Source of the DNA: Saccopteryx bilineata
Lineage: Eukaryota; Chordata; Mammalia; Chiroptera; Emballonuridae
Length of the DNA stretch: 64,000 nt
Direction: 5' to 3'
NCBI RefSeq assembly: GCF_036850765.1
Contig: NC_089490.1
Coordinates: 243,858,562-243,922,561 of the forward strand
Part shown: positions 23,240 through 35,890 of the stretch, piece after piece
Position numbering within the stretch: position 1 is the stretch's first letter
How the letters are laid out: every line of letters starts with the position of its first letter
Translations under genes and position numbers: made by a program
The notes under the pieces: generated by a model
Database searches by the model: none
Told to the model about the DNA's origin: nothing
What the model saw: only the letters and a program-made list of their open reading frames with translations

Positions 23240-24370
23240 TGCCCTGCGTGGGGCAGAAGTTAGCAGCCGCGGAGTCCGTGCCCTCCGGGACCCGAGTGGC
23301 CCAAGGGCGCGCGGAGAGCAGCGCGACTCGGTGCGCTCCCCCTCCCCCACCCCAGTCACTCATCTCGGATGCGCCCCAGACCCCGAGACGAACGGTGGCC
23401 GGAGCGCTGTCCCCCAACCCTGCCCGGGCCGCCCGGCGCTCGCGGCGACGCGCCCCCGGGACCGGGCTCCGCGGTGCCCGCCGCCCGAGCCGCGCCCACC
23501 CGCCCCCGGCACTCACGGGCTGCTCCCGCGCCGCTATCTCGCCATCCCGCGCCGTCGGCTCCGCTGCCTTGGCCGCCGCCCGGGGGCTGCCCGGAGTCCG
23601 CAGCCGCCCGGGGCTGGAGGCGAGGAGGAGGAGAGCCGGGCACTACCCGCCGCCGCCGCCTCGCTGCCCTGTCCCCGCGCGGAGCGCGACAGGCGGCCAC
23701 CGGCGAGGGGCCCGCCGCCCTCTGCGAGCCCCGGGAGCCGTTGCCGCCGCCGGAGCCGCGCGGAGGCAACGGTCACGCAACGGCCACGGCGGAGACGCTC
23801 CAGCCGGGACTGCGGCGCGCGGGGGCGGCGCCTGCACGCCACTCGGCTGGGGGCGCTGCGGCCTCGGCCCCGCCCCCCGCCCCGCCCCGCGCGCCCCCGC
23901 CGGAAGCTGCCGCGCTCCCCCGCTGTGACACCCACCCGAGGCCCGTCCCGGCCGCGCGCGCGGCCGCCGCTCACCCGCTAGGCCGCTCCTGCGAGTCGGC
24001 GGCGAGCCGCGGCGCGCGGGCCGCGAACGCCAGAAGAGGCGCTTCCGCGAGGAGTCCGGTCGCGCGGCCGGCCTCGGAAGGTCACGGAAGAGCCAGGGAA
24101 AGCGGAGCGGCCGAGCCGGTGCAGCCCTCACGCCAGGCCGGCCCAGCGCGCAGAGGCCCTGCGGGAACGGGAACGGCTCCCCGAGCGCAGCCAAGGCGCT
24201 CTGCAGACAGTGCATAGCGGAGAAGGAGCCGTGGGGCCTTGTGTTAGCGTCCCCTGAAAAGACACAGGAAAGCCAGCTTCTGCGCCTGAGAGTGCGACGA
24301 GGGACGGGGCGATTGCACAGATTTTACGAGTTACCTAAAATGCCCCTGGCCGGGCGCTGCAGCCCAGGCC
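23240..24370 (-). promoter_or_regulatory. LIFR: CpG island, probable LIFR promoter and non-coding first exon
   Basis: About 1.1 kb is extremely G/C-rich and full of CpG, between A/T-rich flanks. That pattern marks a broadly active vertebrate promoter. A dense GC-box cluster (runs of CCCCGCCCC) occupies 23868-23890, and an ETS-type CCGGAAGC lies at 23900-23907. I see no TATA box. On the minus strand, two donor-like sites could end a first exon: CAGCCC/GTGAGT (exon ending at 23517) and TAGCGG/GTGAGC (exon ending at 23975). Assignment to LIFR follows from position, about 20 kb upstream of the ATG exon on the correct strand. In human, an antisense RNA (LIFR-AS1) is divergent from LIFR, so the island may be bidirectional. 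Long open frames on both strands here are G/C artefacts. Confidence 0.75.
23868..23907. promoter_or_regulatory. GC-box cluster and ETS-type site
   Basis: Consecutive CCCCGCC words are typical SP1/KLF sites. CCGGAAGC a few bases downstream is an ETS/GABPA-type core. The combination is common at TATA-less housekeeping promoters. Binding itself is inferred. Confidence 0.45.
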
Positions 24371-25104
24371 CCATTTCTCCTCCCCGGTGCTAGGCTTCCT
24401 CAGCCCGAGAGGGCCCGCGGGGCATTCTAAAGAATATCCTGGAGCCATCTAGTCTTGCCTCCAAGGCGTGGTGGGCTTATTTGTGCAGAGAAGAAACGGC
24501 TCCCTTAATGGGGTGAGATTTTTCCTCCCTGCATTGTTCCCATTTCCGCAGTTTCACTTGGCCTTGATTTTCTTCCAGAGTAATGCACCAAATGAAATTA
24601 GCTGGAAAGCGTCTGATGGCGCAGAAGCAAGGTTTGAAGATGTTTACGCTCTATGCCGGACGCGTTTGATGATGTTCTCTAAGACACAATTAATTTTGCA
24701 AAGTTCAAAAATGTGCCAGATAGAGCCCCTGGCACGCAGAGTCATAGGGCTCTGTAGCCCCACCTTCAATAAGAGGCCAGCTTGTTTTGTTTTGTTTTTA
24801 TTTGCGATTTATTTGATGCACGAGCCCCAAGGCCAACGTGTTTTTTAGAAACCTTTGGATGAAATTCCAAAGCAGTTTCTAAATTGGCAAAATGAAGCTT
24901 ATTTTCTGAAATAACATTTCCCTGTTGATAATGTAGCTAAAACGGGCAACAGACACCTGCCAGTACATTGATTACAAAGTAGACTCCCTAGGAAAATGTT
25001 TCACAGTAACGCATGGTCCCGACCAGTTGCATATTTTGAACACCAAAACTACATGCTTCTGTTATCTGTTCTTCTCAGTTTGTATTTGTCTGTTTATCAT
25101 GTTT

Positions 25105-25311
25105 GTTCGTTGCCAGAGGAAATGGAGGTGGAGAAGAGGCAGTAAAGGGTAAAGGCGGTCAAATATATGGTGACAGAAGATTTGACTTTGGATGGTGAAC
25201 ATATAATGCAATAAATATACAGATGATGTGTCATAGGATTGCACACTTGAACATATACTTTCATGAACTAATGTTACCCCAATACATTTAATAAAATTTA
25301 AAAAATAAAAT
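25105..25311 (+). mobile_element. 5'-truncated LINE-1, 3' UTR only
   Basis: GAGGTGGAGAAGAGGCAGTA, GATTTGACTTTGGATGGTGA, ACATATAATGCAATA, then CACTTGAACATATACTTTC, GTTACCCCAATACATTTAAT and an A-rich tail align by eye with the 3' UTR of the full-length L1 at 53258-53540 (same order: GACTTTGGGTGGTGGGTATG, TTGATGTCACCCCATTAAAA). It is an older member of the same L1 lineage. Confidence 0.8.
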
Positions 25312-28300
25312 AATGCTTCTGAGGACTAGAGTGAAGAAATAAAATGGAGTCACCACAATCAAGCTGCTAGATTACTAAAATCATGCAGGCTTAGGCAGAG
25401 GCAATCATACCTGCAATGAAAGTTCTGGAAATGAAAGGCTTTGTTCTTTGAAAGGATTGATCATCACAAAAGCAGCAAACATGAGATGATGGAGTTTTGT
25501 TATTAAATTACATCTTGGCCCTTAACAGACTTTCTCGGGATGGGTGAGAGAACATGTAGTATAGCATTTATCAATCAGGGGGACAAGATATGGCTTTGTT
25601 CCTGGAAGAAATTTTGGAAGCAAATAAAAATCTGCAAATTAAGCATAGTCATTAACCAGTGAATGGTTGAAGTGAGTGAAACTATTCTTCATTTTAAGCC
25701 TGAATGATAAATGTAGATTTAAATTGGTTTATTTTAGAGCACAGTTTTGGACAAGATTCAAAACTTTAATTAGATCCCTGTAACAAAATGACATATGAGA
25801 GCAATCAGCTAATTTTCTCTAGATGTTATGTTCTTTACCCAACGTGGTTTGGAATGTTATTTGAGGGTCATGAAAAATGTGATTAACACTATAAACAATC
25901 ATATCTGCCCGGGATTCTGTTTAGAATACTCTTTTTCATATAAAAAGATTTCAGCAGTGTTATATAAACTCTTTTGGTAAATTATTATATCTCTAGCATA
26001 GCCCCAACAGTATTATATTTTGTTTACCTTTTGTTTATTTATACTGTGCTTTCTTCCAAAGAGACTTAGGTGGTTTGCCATGAAAGACAAATATTAAAAA
26101 AAAAAAAAAATCAAGAAAAAGTCTTGCTGAAACTAACAATAGCATTTGAGCACAAAACTTAGTTCCAAGCTTCCTCACAGCCAAGTGAAATTAGGGGAAG
26201 TGAAGATTTTCATAATTCTCATTGCCAAGTGGAAGAAATCACAGTTTGTTTGGGAGAAAGTCTTTCCTGGGCTAAGCTCCGAGAGGAATTTGTCAGGAGG
26301 GTCTTTATTTGAGCAGTATTCAAAAACCTAAGTTAAGAGAGACACTTCCCAACAGCGGTTTGGGCCATCATTTGGTGGCAGACAAGAGTTAATATATTTT
26401 CCTTCCCCTGGCAAAGAGTTTTGAAATTGCTATTGTTGAAAGTAAGTAGCCAGGCTCCTACAGAGTTTTGTTTTCTTTCTTTCTTTTTTTTTAATACTGG
26501 CCTTTGAAGGCAATCCAAGGATGTGATATCAAATCTCAGTTTTCCCAGTTTCCTTCTCCATAAAAAAAGGTAGCTATTTCATAGGGTGGTGGAAAAAACA
26601 AGAATTCATTTCTATAAAACCACTTGGGGTAGGTGTTCAATTGTTTTGTCAGCCAAGGTGTGTATGTATAGAGGTTCCTCCCCTCGTATAATTTCTCTTT
26701 TTTTGTAAACACCTCAAATCCCTTTTGGACGAATGCACAGTATATGAGCCTGATACAAAGTAAGCAAAAATATTAGTGACGGTTATTATCACTATTATAA
26801 TATTCTGTTACCAACCCTAAATCAGCCAAAGCAGATCCATGAGCCTGCTTTGGGACTAGTTGAGGTTGTGAGGTGATTATACACTCCTGTTATCCTTAGT
26901 GGGTATATTTAGAAGATTGAGGAGTAAACAGGTGTCATTAAGATATCCATAAGATCATCTTGTTCCCTTTTATCCCTTTTATTGTTTCCCTGTCATCTTC
27001 TGTCCTCTAACTGCTGAATTGTTTGACCCAGGAGCACTGAGGAATGCCCCTTTCCCCCAACAGGCTGACGTTCAGTTAACTCCTTGGGTCTTTAAGACCT
27101 CTCACCTGAAGAATGTTGTTAAATTTCTGAGACTTTTGACAGGTAAACTGCCTCCCACTGTTAAAGCTAACTCCCAGAGGCAGAAACTGAGAATCGGGAG
27201 GGGAGAGCCCCTGAAAGGACCAGAGACACAACTCGCAAACCCTCATTTTCTAGAATAAACTGGCCTGCTCCTCTGCTCTGCCCCTTTTTCCACACCTCCC
27301 ACTGGGCCCCTCATTTCAAATCCTGCTCCTCCTCTCACTGAGTAATCTTCCTATCACCCCATCTTCTCTTCTCCGCACGTCTCCTCTCAGACCTCTGGTC
27401 TTTTCTTAGAGTCCTCCATCCCTCCACCTTTTTTCTCTTCTTTTGACTTCCCAAGCCTTCTCCTTTGTCCTCACTTTGCTCTTTGTTGCCCCGTAGTATT
27501 CTTTATCTGTTGTCAAGTCATTTAAGGGCAAAGCAAGACGTTAAAATGGATGCTACCCTATTCCTTATAGTCCATCATAGGCCCACAATCCTGAGCTAAT
27601 ATTCTCAGTTGAGCTAATGGAACCCACCAAAGAGTAATTTACTCCATTCTCAGTGGTGATATTAAGCCCATTATTTAATTTACTCCTACAGCTACTGCAC
27701 TCAGCGTGTTGCCAGAGGCATCAGAGCAGATGGAGGACGAAGCCGGAAGATGAAGGAATGGAGCTGAGGTCAAGCCAGAGGTAGAGGAGTGGTTCGAAAT
27801 TGGACCCAAATTCCTTACATCTTTAAATATATTATTCTAACTGATGCACTTAATTCACAGCCTTCAATGGTCTGAACACCATAAAAAAATCTAAAACCAA
27901 AAGAGAGTGAATTTTTATTTCCATTTTCTGGTGAAGAATTTTTAATGGTTACACATTTGCCAACAGGCTCAACTCAAGGTCTCTGACACATTGGGTAGCT
28001 GAAGAATAACGAGTCAGTTAAATAATTTCAAAAACAGCAATGTCCCTCGGGTTTCCTTTGGTACCTAGTCTGGTCCACCACCTGAGTATCCTAGGGGAAA
28101 ACAGAAGTGACCGTCACTATGGCAGCTCTGGTCAACAGGGACACTTCTGCTGATGACTTCCCTGCTGGGTCTCAGAGAGAAGGTCTGCAGCTCCAAAAGT
28201 CTTTCTGACACAAGCCCAAGACGTCGGTTTCTGGCTGTTTTGTTTAATCTCAGAATTTTATGCTCAAAGAGCTAACACTAACAAAGCCTAACACTAACAA

Positions 28301-28639
28301 ACTTAAGGTGTCATACAGTTCGAACTCGAGTGCTCATAGACTCTCACTGTACCACCCAGGTAGGCCCAACTGGACTACACCAATTATCTAAACTTGACAA
28401 GATTTTTTTCTTAACTCTAGGAAGGAGAGATAGCTGTACATGCACCCCCCTGGTTGAGAGATTAACACGAATTGGTTATCAGTGTATATATTCTCAGGGC
28501 TGGGCACTTTTTTTTGTTACAGGTATTAGTCCCACTTTAGAGATGAAGAAGCCAAAGCTTGTTCAAAATAACAAAGAGTGAACATCATCTAATTTCAAAG
28601 TAACTGTAGTGCTTTAGAAGACACTGGCTAGGCATGAGG

Positions 28640-28860
28640 TTCAGAATACTTCGTTGGTAGGTACCAGCAATGAACATGTGTTGCATCCTCACAGCATGCC
28701 TAGTGCTGCATGCCAACTCATTCCATCCTCTCAGCAACTCTGTGGGTTGCAGGGAGGCCTGTCATCCCCATTTACAAAGAAGGCCACACAGATATTGACA
28801 ACAGTGTGATGCAAACCACAGCCAGCTGGCTCCAGAACCCACCTTCCTATCACTGGACCC
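28640..28860 (-). mobile_element. MIR SINE, inverted
   Basis: CTCATTCCATCCTCTCAGCA, ACTCTGTGGGTTGCAGG, CCCCATTTACAAAGAAGG and CTGGCTCCAGAACCCACC are inverted MIR blocks. Confidence 0.65.
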
Positions 28861-29952
28861 CATGTCCCACTGTTAGTGCCAGCCACTAAGCCTTTTGCCA
28901 TTTATAGTTTCAGGAACTTCACTAGGACTTCGCCTACAACTTGCTGACACTGGAGGTGAGGCTTTGACAAAGTTGGGTTTTGACCAAGAACTATGCAAAG
29001 CCCTTCCCAACCCAGAGGTAGGCTCTTCAGTCTCTCTGTAGTCCAACTGGCCCCTCAGCTCTGCCTCTGCTTGAATCTAACTCCATCTCTGGCACATCCC
29101 TGCTTCAGACTTTCTCATTCACCGAGATAGATGACATGCTGTTTCTTCTGGGTGCTGAGTTCTGCCATATTGTATGTCACAGTGTTTCTGTGGGGGCTGG
29201 CTCACCCCACTACCCCTAAGCTTCCCTCTGCATTGAGACCCCATAATCATATTTTAACACTATCACTTACCTCTGTAGGAGGAGCACTTCCTTCAACATG
29301 AAAGTATCTTTATATTTAAAACCCCCAACAGACAGGGTTAAAAGCCCCCAATACACAGCCATTGGATTTAGAGAGAGTGTTGTTTTTACTTATGCCTTAC
29401 AACAACACCTTATTTTATACACATAGTTATACTCAGTATTTTGAGCCCTGGACTTTCATACATTTGTCCATCTTTAATAAATAAAAAAATTTCAGTTAAA
29501 GAACAAAGAATGTTATATTCCATATAGTTTTCAGTATAACAGATATCAATGAAAATTGATTGGTAAAGATTTCATTCCTGCAAGTGGTAGAAATGCAACC
29601 AACCCTAATTTTGCAATGTCGGGCAAAAGGGAGGGGTGAGGGGTCACAAATAAGCACAGAAACTTTCAGATGGCTGTGCAGAACTGTGATCAGGGCTTTG
29701 GGAGGAAAGGTCAGTTCCTATATATAAATACATATCAGAGGTATGACGGGGACGTTTATGAGGAAGCATAAGGCGGGATAAAAATATACCTCTGTTATCA
29801 TTAATAGATTTTTAAGTTCGTATTAAATATTTATTGAACACTTGCTATGTACTAGTGAACAAAACAAACAGAGACTTTATCTCCATAAAGTTTACATTTT
29901 AAGACCCATTTAAAACAAGATCAGAATATTCTTTATTAACCTGAGTTGCAAA

Positions 29953-30773
29953 AACACTGGTGTGCCCTAGAAGATTTCCAGTTGCACCCTATGGTATTCC
30001 AGAGAAATATGTGCCTGTTGGGGACCAAAAAACCAACAGGGTTTTTGGAGTTTAGATTCTGGGGGGACAGAGGTGTGGGGAATTGGCTGTAAGCTGACAG
30101 TCTGCCCAACCCCCTACTTCATTTGCCTGATTAGGTTGCAAAAGGCTGTTAAGCTGTGGTGCTGGATTGTTTACACTACCCTCCATGTTTCCCGGAAAGA
30201 CTGGAGGCAAGTTTCTTCTGTTCTTTGGTGTGAAGTTAAGATGATAAGTATGGTGGGGGTTTTCTGCACTTAACACAATTAAGAGTAAAAAGAGAGGAAT
30301 TCTTCAATGTATTGATGAGGAAATGAGACTTTGCCTTTCAAATATATGCCCAAACATTGAAGAAATCGCTAGGCCACATCAGGCTCATGTTTCTCATAAA
30401 CACAAGAATGAAAAAACTTAACACATTTGCAACAGGACCTGCTGAATTTACAAAATCTTACTAAGACTATATATATATAAAGATAACTTTCTTGTTTTTT
30501 TTTTTATTTTTTAACCCCCCCCTTTTTTTTTACAAATTCTAAAAAGCATAACTCAAAAAATGTAACATAAAAATGTTTTTTAATGTCAGAATAAATTTAA
30601 TTTTGTCATATTTCATTTAATTACCATAAAAGCACACTTGGACTTTATATTTTTTTCTTTAATATTTGACTTAATTATTATAACATATTTCTCAGAAATT
30701 TGTATATAGTGCATCTACAATTATTTGTAGGATTTTAAATGCACCCCGACTTCAAAAAGTTTGAGAACCACTG
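29953..30773 (+). mobile_element. hAT transposon, internally deleted and 5'-truncated copy
   Basis: From CACTGGTGTGCCCTAGAAGA onward this copy follows the 41951 element closely, including GAGAAATATGTGCCTGTTGG. It lacks about the first 30 bp, so no left terminal repeat. Around 30240-30275 the sequence jumps from the 5' region to the last part of the transposase (ACACAATTAAGAGTAAAAAG), skipping about 700 bp present in the other copy. The right end TTGAGAACCACTG at 30761-30773 is the intact inverted terminal repeat. Only about 50 C-terminal transposase codons remain and these are frameshifted. It cannot encode transposase. Confidence 0.88.
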
Positions 30774-31256
30774 ATGTAAATACTTTCACCACGGTTAATT
30801 TCAAGTTCCCAAGGAGAAATCGTGGAATGTGGAGCTGGGAAGAGACACACACTGTCAGTTCCTGGGAGCTCTGCTCAGCATTTCAGACATGTTCAGGAGA
30901 AAGTGAATCAGATTGTTTATCCCTCTGGGTGCGTAACTCAAGCCAGGCCAGCCAGCTCCTAGGCCCAATTCCTTGAATATTCTTGGAACTGTTGTGGAAG
31001 AGTCATGTCTTTAGCTGGGTTTGCTGAGAAGAAGGGATTGGAAGTAGTTCTGGTGATCTACCTGCCATCTGACCCATTTCCAAAGAGCCTGGCTAACAGA
31101 GCAGTTGCCTCGGAGGGAGAAGAGCAAGCTGAGAGGTGACGAGACCGACTGCTGACAGCATTGATAGGGTCCCTGGGCCCAGCCCGGCCTGGCCTCTGGC
31201 CTTGGCAGTTGTATGAGCCAGTAGGCCCCTTCTGCTCTCTCCCTCTGCAGGTTTGT

Positions 31257-31268
31257 GCTATCTATCTA

Positions 31269-31305
<37 letters not shown>

Positions 31306-31345
31306 ATCTAATCTATCTAATCTATCTATCGATCCATCCATCTTA
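31257..31345. repeat. (TATC)n microsatellite
   Basis: About 20 TATC/TAATC units with interspersed variants, degrading into ATCC words on the right. Apparent Ile/Tyr/Leu/Ser reading frames across it are artefacts. Confidence 0.95.
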
Positions 31346-31724
31346 TCTTTATCTGCTTCTCTCTCCCTGTTCTTTCTTTCTTATTCATTTATTTTTCTTT
31401 TATTAAACCTGTTTGAATTGGGTTCTATTCCATCAAACAGCCTCTCATGAGATTCATACTCCCCAAAACAATTTAAGAACTGTGGTCTAGCTCTTTCTCC
31501 TCCCCCTACCCCATGCCCACTTCACAGGGAACATCCTCTACTCTGTCTTTACCTGAACACCTGAATTGGCTATTCAGACACATTTTCAAAATAAAACTCA
31601 CATTTTCTGCTGAAAATGCACTCCTCCTCTATCCCCAGTTTTCATTAACATATGCATACATTGTGTGCCTGACCAGGGATGTGGCAAGGAAGAACACCTA
31701 GTTTTTGTCATCATAGAGATCTCA

Positions 31725-32150
31725 TTGTAGAGAGAGAAACAGATGATAAACACATCTACAAGCAAGTAAGTAATATAATGTCAATGTCAACTTGAAATAA
31801 GTGCTTTAGAAAAAATAAAAGATTTAAGGGATAGAGAACAAGAAGGGTTGCAATTCTAAGTGGGATACTTGGAGAGCTTCACTGAGTTTTTGAGAAGATA
31901 GGCTTAAACAGAATGAGAGATGGGGCCTTTGGAACATCTGGAGACCAACAGCATGGCTGACATGTTCCAGGACTTCCAGGAAACCAGGGTGGCTACAACA
32001 TGGGAGCGTAAAGAGGTACCTGGGGTCAGGTCAAGTGCAGCAGTGTAAGTAAGATAAGGACTTCTGATTTCCTTCTGTATGTGATCCCTCTAGCTGTGTG
32101 TGAAGAGTAGCTTCCAGGGGTCAAGAAGAGAACCAGGGAGGCCGCTGAGG
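31725..32150 (+). mobile_element. Ancient mammalian interspersed repeat (family not resolved)
   Basis: GAGAGAAACAGATGATAAAC, AAATAAGTGCTTTAGAAAAA, GGGATAGAGAACAAGAAGGG, GGCTTAAACAGAATGAG and GATAAGGACTTCTGATTTCC follow in order the phrases of a very common old mammalian repeat. A second piece of what seems the same family is at 58620-58800. I cannot name the family with certainty. Confidence 0.45.
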
Positions 32151-32769
32151 GACCTAATAGAGTTATCCAGAGGAGAAGTCATACCAGCTCAGACCATCAT
32201 TCTTCTAGCCACCTTGGTCAGGCATCTTCTTTGATTTATACTTCTCTTTTACTTGCTATGTTCCAGCATAGATGCCCAGCTGTGGGTTTTGTTTCTACAA
32301 TGAACCACATGGCCACTGGAAACAGGTTGAGTTTCCCAGGATGCAGATTCTAAAACATCAGCACGGAGGAGGGTTACTAGGGAGTCCTCCTGGGATAACA
32401 GCCTGTTAAAAAGAAGGGAAGGAGCAGGCTCGGGCAGAGAAAAAAGTTCATGGCAATGCAGGGCATTCTAAATCTGTGATGATCCTTCAGAGCTGTCTTG
32501 AGCTATGGTGAGAAGTAGAGGTCTTTAACCCACCCCCCACAGTAATCAGTCAGTCATTTGATGCCAACCATACCAGAAGGGGGCGTGATCTTGGGTAAAA
32601 GAGCTTGGCAGCTGAGGGCTTTCTGTGGGCAGTATATTTAGTGGCTAGGATAGTGAGACCTTCATTCTTGAAGAGGTTCTGGGCGCCATATTACAACATC
32701 CACCATTCCATCCCTTTTTCTACTTGTCTCTGAAATTGCCCCGACTTAATTTCTTATTCCTTCTGCTTA

Positions 32770-33110
32770 GACTATACTTCACCATGCTCTCTCCAGAATT
32801 ATGCTTCAAAGTAAAAGCCAAAGTGCTCCTTATAGCCTGTGGAATGACATTTAGACTCCTCAGCATAGCATTCAGAACGTTCTAAGAGCCAAGCATCATT
32901 CCCACTGCATGCCCCACAATCTAGGCAGACGCATCTACTTTGCACACCTGAAAATCCATGCTGTTACTCAAAGCTGAAATGCTCTTCTCCAAAATGCTGT
33001 CTATTCAAATCCTGCTCTTAGAGGCTAGTCCAAATGCCACCTTCCTTCTTCCCTGGAAACTCTATTCTACTGCTCATTTCATCCTGCCTGGAGTGAGTTG
33101 CTTAATGCTA
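32770..33110 (+). mobile_element. L2 LINE fragment
   Basis: AAAGTGCTCCTTATAGCCTG, ATTTAGACTCCTCAGCATAG, GAAATGCTCTTCTCCAAAAT, CAAATCCTGCTCTTAGAGGC and CAAATGCCACCTTCCTTCTT are L2 3' blocks in correct order. Confidence 0.75.
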
Positions 33111-33261
33111 GCTGAACAAGGGTAGCAATGAGGTCCTCAAGCCTTTCACCCCCCTCAGCCCCTGACAGCATTTAGTACAGTGAGTTTCCCATGAATGTTG
33201 GGTGACTGGGCTACCTCAGCTTCCATCAGTGGCTTAGAGGATATGCAGAAATGACTGCATA

Positions 33262-33480
33262 GCAGAGTGGCTCAGAGCAGGGCTGCTGCTTCCATTCTAC
33301 TTGGGTTCAAATTTGGCTCCACCACTTGTTAGGTCCATAATAGTGGGAAGATTTAACATACCATATTACACTTCAGTTTTCCCATTTGTAAAATAAGTAT
33401 AATAACAACACCTGCTTCACAGGGTAACTGTCAGGAGGAAATGAATTAGCACCAGTAGAGCATTAGACCCATGGCTACCC
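33262..33480 (+). mobile_element. MIR SINE
   Basis: AGAGTGGCTCAGAGCAGG, TTGGGTTCAAATTTGGCTCC, ACCACTTGTTAGGTCCATAA, CAGTTTTCCCATTTGTAAAA and TTCACAGGGTAACTGTCAGG are MIR blocks in plus orientation. Confidence 0.85.
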
Positions 33481-33489
33481 CTTCATAAG

Positions 33490-35689
33490 AACGCACAAAT
33501 GTTGGCTTACAGAGATTATTAGGGACCTGCCCCTGTCCTCAGGCCTCTTGTTGACTGTCTTCACTATGCTCATCAAATCTGCTGCAGAGTAGGCTAAATT
33601 CATCTGCTCAGTGACGGGGACTTCTACAAGGACATCTGTTAATAGAGCTCTTATTTTCTTCTTACGCGCATTCCTTTAATGAGAAGATATTCTTGCAAAA
33701 CGTTGGAATTCTTTGCTTTCCTGGGGCCTTGGCAATCTGGACTAAGACATTTTAGGGTGAAGATTATGCACATTTACAATGTTGCAAGGAGAAAACAAGC
33801 ACAAAGCATCACATTTATAAGTGAATAGATTCATGGACACTTTTGAACTGAAAGGGACTTTAGGGATCACCTAGTCCACAAAACAAGCAAACAAGGAGAT
33901 TATGTGATTTGCCTAATGTACACAAACACATCCAACTTATTAAAGGACAAAGTTACTCAATCACATCATCCAGTTTTTTTTCCCCCAAAGGCACTATTTT
34001 CTTCTGTAAGCATAATTCAAACAAAAGTAGACCTAACTTGCTAAATCTGCAAAGAACAACAAAGACGTTTTGTTTACTTCTCAGACTTACTGTTTTATTC
34101 AAAATTTCTCTGAGGTTTGGCATAATACCTGCTGGTTTCATAATTACTTTCTCTGGTGAGGACAAATAGTGACCATAATTATTCATTCAGTTATGTTTTC
34201 ATTCATTTACCCCAAAGACATTTGTGGAGTGTCTTTTATGTACCAGGCACTGAACTGAGAATTGGAAATGAATTTTAAAGCATTTTTAAATGAATAGGCC
34301 CCAGTGTTGTGCGACTGGCTCCATCTGTGGGATTATGTGTCTGCTGGACAGTCCGAACTCAGGCAACTTCAGAACATGGGTTCAGGATGGGCGTCCATCT
34401 TCAACAGCCAGAGGCTAAACCTTGTCAGTCATGGAGTCCATCACGGGGTTCAGAGCAAGTGCCACATATACAATCAATTATCATTAAGTGATAATGCTTT
34501 TATAAAAACAAATACTATGTACGGGGTGCCCCCTCCCTTCCTCTTTTTCCCTCTCATCAAGCTCTATAAAAGGCAGGACCAAAATAGAGGACATCAGACA
34601 TTTTGTAGCACAGCCTCATGTTACTATAACACAATATCAAAGCAGATGTTATCATTTCTACGAGCTGTTAATAGGTATTAGGTGGAGAAAAGTTTCCTTG
34701 GTCAAGTCAATTTGGAAGACTCTTCAGTGTGCTTGCTTTTCTGGACATTTAACATGCTAGTCTGCCTTATGGGTCTCTGCAGGGGGAAGAAAGTGTTTGA
34801 CCTAAATCAGACCAACTTGCCTGCTCATCCTCTGTTTACAGTGCATTTGTCCATCAATAGTTCCAAACCCAAGGTCACTTGTGTAAATTTCTATAATCCA
34901 CCATCTGTCAGGTGTTACTTTGTCCTAATGAAAAAAAAAATCCTTTTATAACCTACCTATTTCTTATATCACATAATATTTCAGGTATTTTAATATTTTT
35001 ATAGTGAGGAAAATGACTCAAAATCATCTGTATGAGAATCTTGTCTCTACCTGAAACCAGATGAAGGTATCCTGGCGTGTGCTCCCCGCCGCCTATCCCG
35101 AGCTCATGGGGAACCCCACTTACCCAACACGCATTCTCTCCACACAGGGCTGGAAGAGGTTTGGAATCGTTCTCAGTGCCAGGCTGTAGGGAGCAGTCTC
35201 CAGTCCATGAACTTGGCCCAGTCGCTTGCCCTCATGGTTAACAATAGCCACCTCGTACAAAGTGCCCGCAATGGCCCAGCGTTTTGCAAAGTCTTTTCTT
35301 TAGACTCTCTCATCTCATCTGCATGTTAACTGCTCTCACCTTGGTCTAAGTGACCAGCATCCCTCACTCAGACCCCTCAGACCCCTGCCCTCTGCATGAT
35401 GAGAGCCATCCGAAACACTCTGTGGTCCACAAGGCCTGCACAATTTGAACCGTGCACCTCCCCGGTACTCCTCACACTCTGCTGAGCCCCAGTCATTGGT
35501 CCACAGCTGGCTTCGCAGCTCAGCCTTCTTAGTCCACTGCAAGGGGATGATGCCCTCGAGAACGGAGTCCTGCACACCAGCTCACAAGGTTAGTGTGTAA
35601 TGAACAATGCCAATTTATTAAGACTTGTTTGGGATCTCCTTCTGCAGGCTACAGGGAGTGGTCCCTGAGAGCCCTGGGTTGGCATCAGT
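33490..35689. other. Non-coding stretch without recognised elements
   Basis: Around 33850-33960 there is an old repeat-like piece (GAAAGGGACTTTAGGGATCA, then CTAGTCCACAAAACAAGC) of uncertain family. Open frames at 33909, 34304 and 34682 on the plus strand, including one of 125 codons, show no recognisable domain. Nothing else could be supported. Confidence 0.35.
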
Positions 35690-35890
35690 CAGAGTGCCTG
35701 AGCGTGAATCCTGCCTGGCTAATGGGATGGTCAGCGTGCCTTCAGATATCTACTTCCCCTTGCTAAGGTGGAGACTAGAATAAAACCTGCCTCCCTGCCT
35801 TGTGCTGAGGATAAATGTGAGAACACACCAGCTCCATACAGCTTAGAGTGAAAGTTGCTGCATAATAACAGAACAAATATTAGCTACTGT
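35690..35890 (+). mobile_element. MIR SINE, diverged
   Basis: GAGTGCCTGAGCGTGAATCC, TGCCTGGCTAATGGGATGG, GAATAAAACCTGCCTCCCTG, TGCTGAGGATAAATGTGAGA and TTGCTGCATAATAACAG preserve MIR order with many substitutions. Confidence 0.6.

Larger units (their letters stand above)
2837..23516 (-). other. LIFR: Long 5' intron of LIFR between UTR exon(s) and ATG exon
   Basis: About 20.7 kb with no recognisable coding exon on either strand, filled with the repeats listed separately. I infer that it is intronic because the ATG exon starts with a splice acceptor and the nearest promoter-like sequence is the CpG island. Additional alternative 5' UTR exons may exist and cannot be seen without transcripts. 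Unlisted stretches (for example 8.1-9.0, 11.0-12.4, 13.8-15.4 and 22.1-23.2 kb) show nothing I can name. Confidence 0.6.
24371..29952. other. Non-coding region on the far side of the LIFR promoter
   Basis: No coding exon recognised. It contains an L1 3' fragment near 25105, a poly(A) run at 26095-26110 and a MIR near 28640. If a divergent LIFR antisense RNA exists in this species, its transcript would run through here on the plus strand. I could not pick out exons. Confidence 0.4.

Noticed and set aside
23248..24217. Open frames of 137-282 codons on both strands in the CpG island
   Set aside because: Very G/C-rich sequence has few stop codons. Translations are Arg/Ala/Pro/Gly-rich in several overlapping frames with no domain, so they are composition artefacts.
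31257..31345. Regular short repeats that could suggest a CRISPR-like or satellite array
   Set aside because: The unit is 4 bp without spacers; it is an ordinary TATC microsatellite in a mammalian genome.
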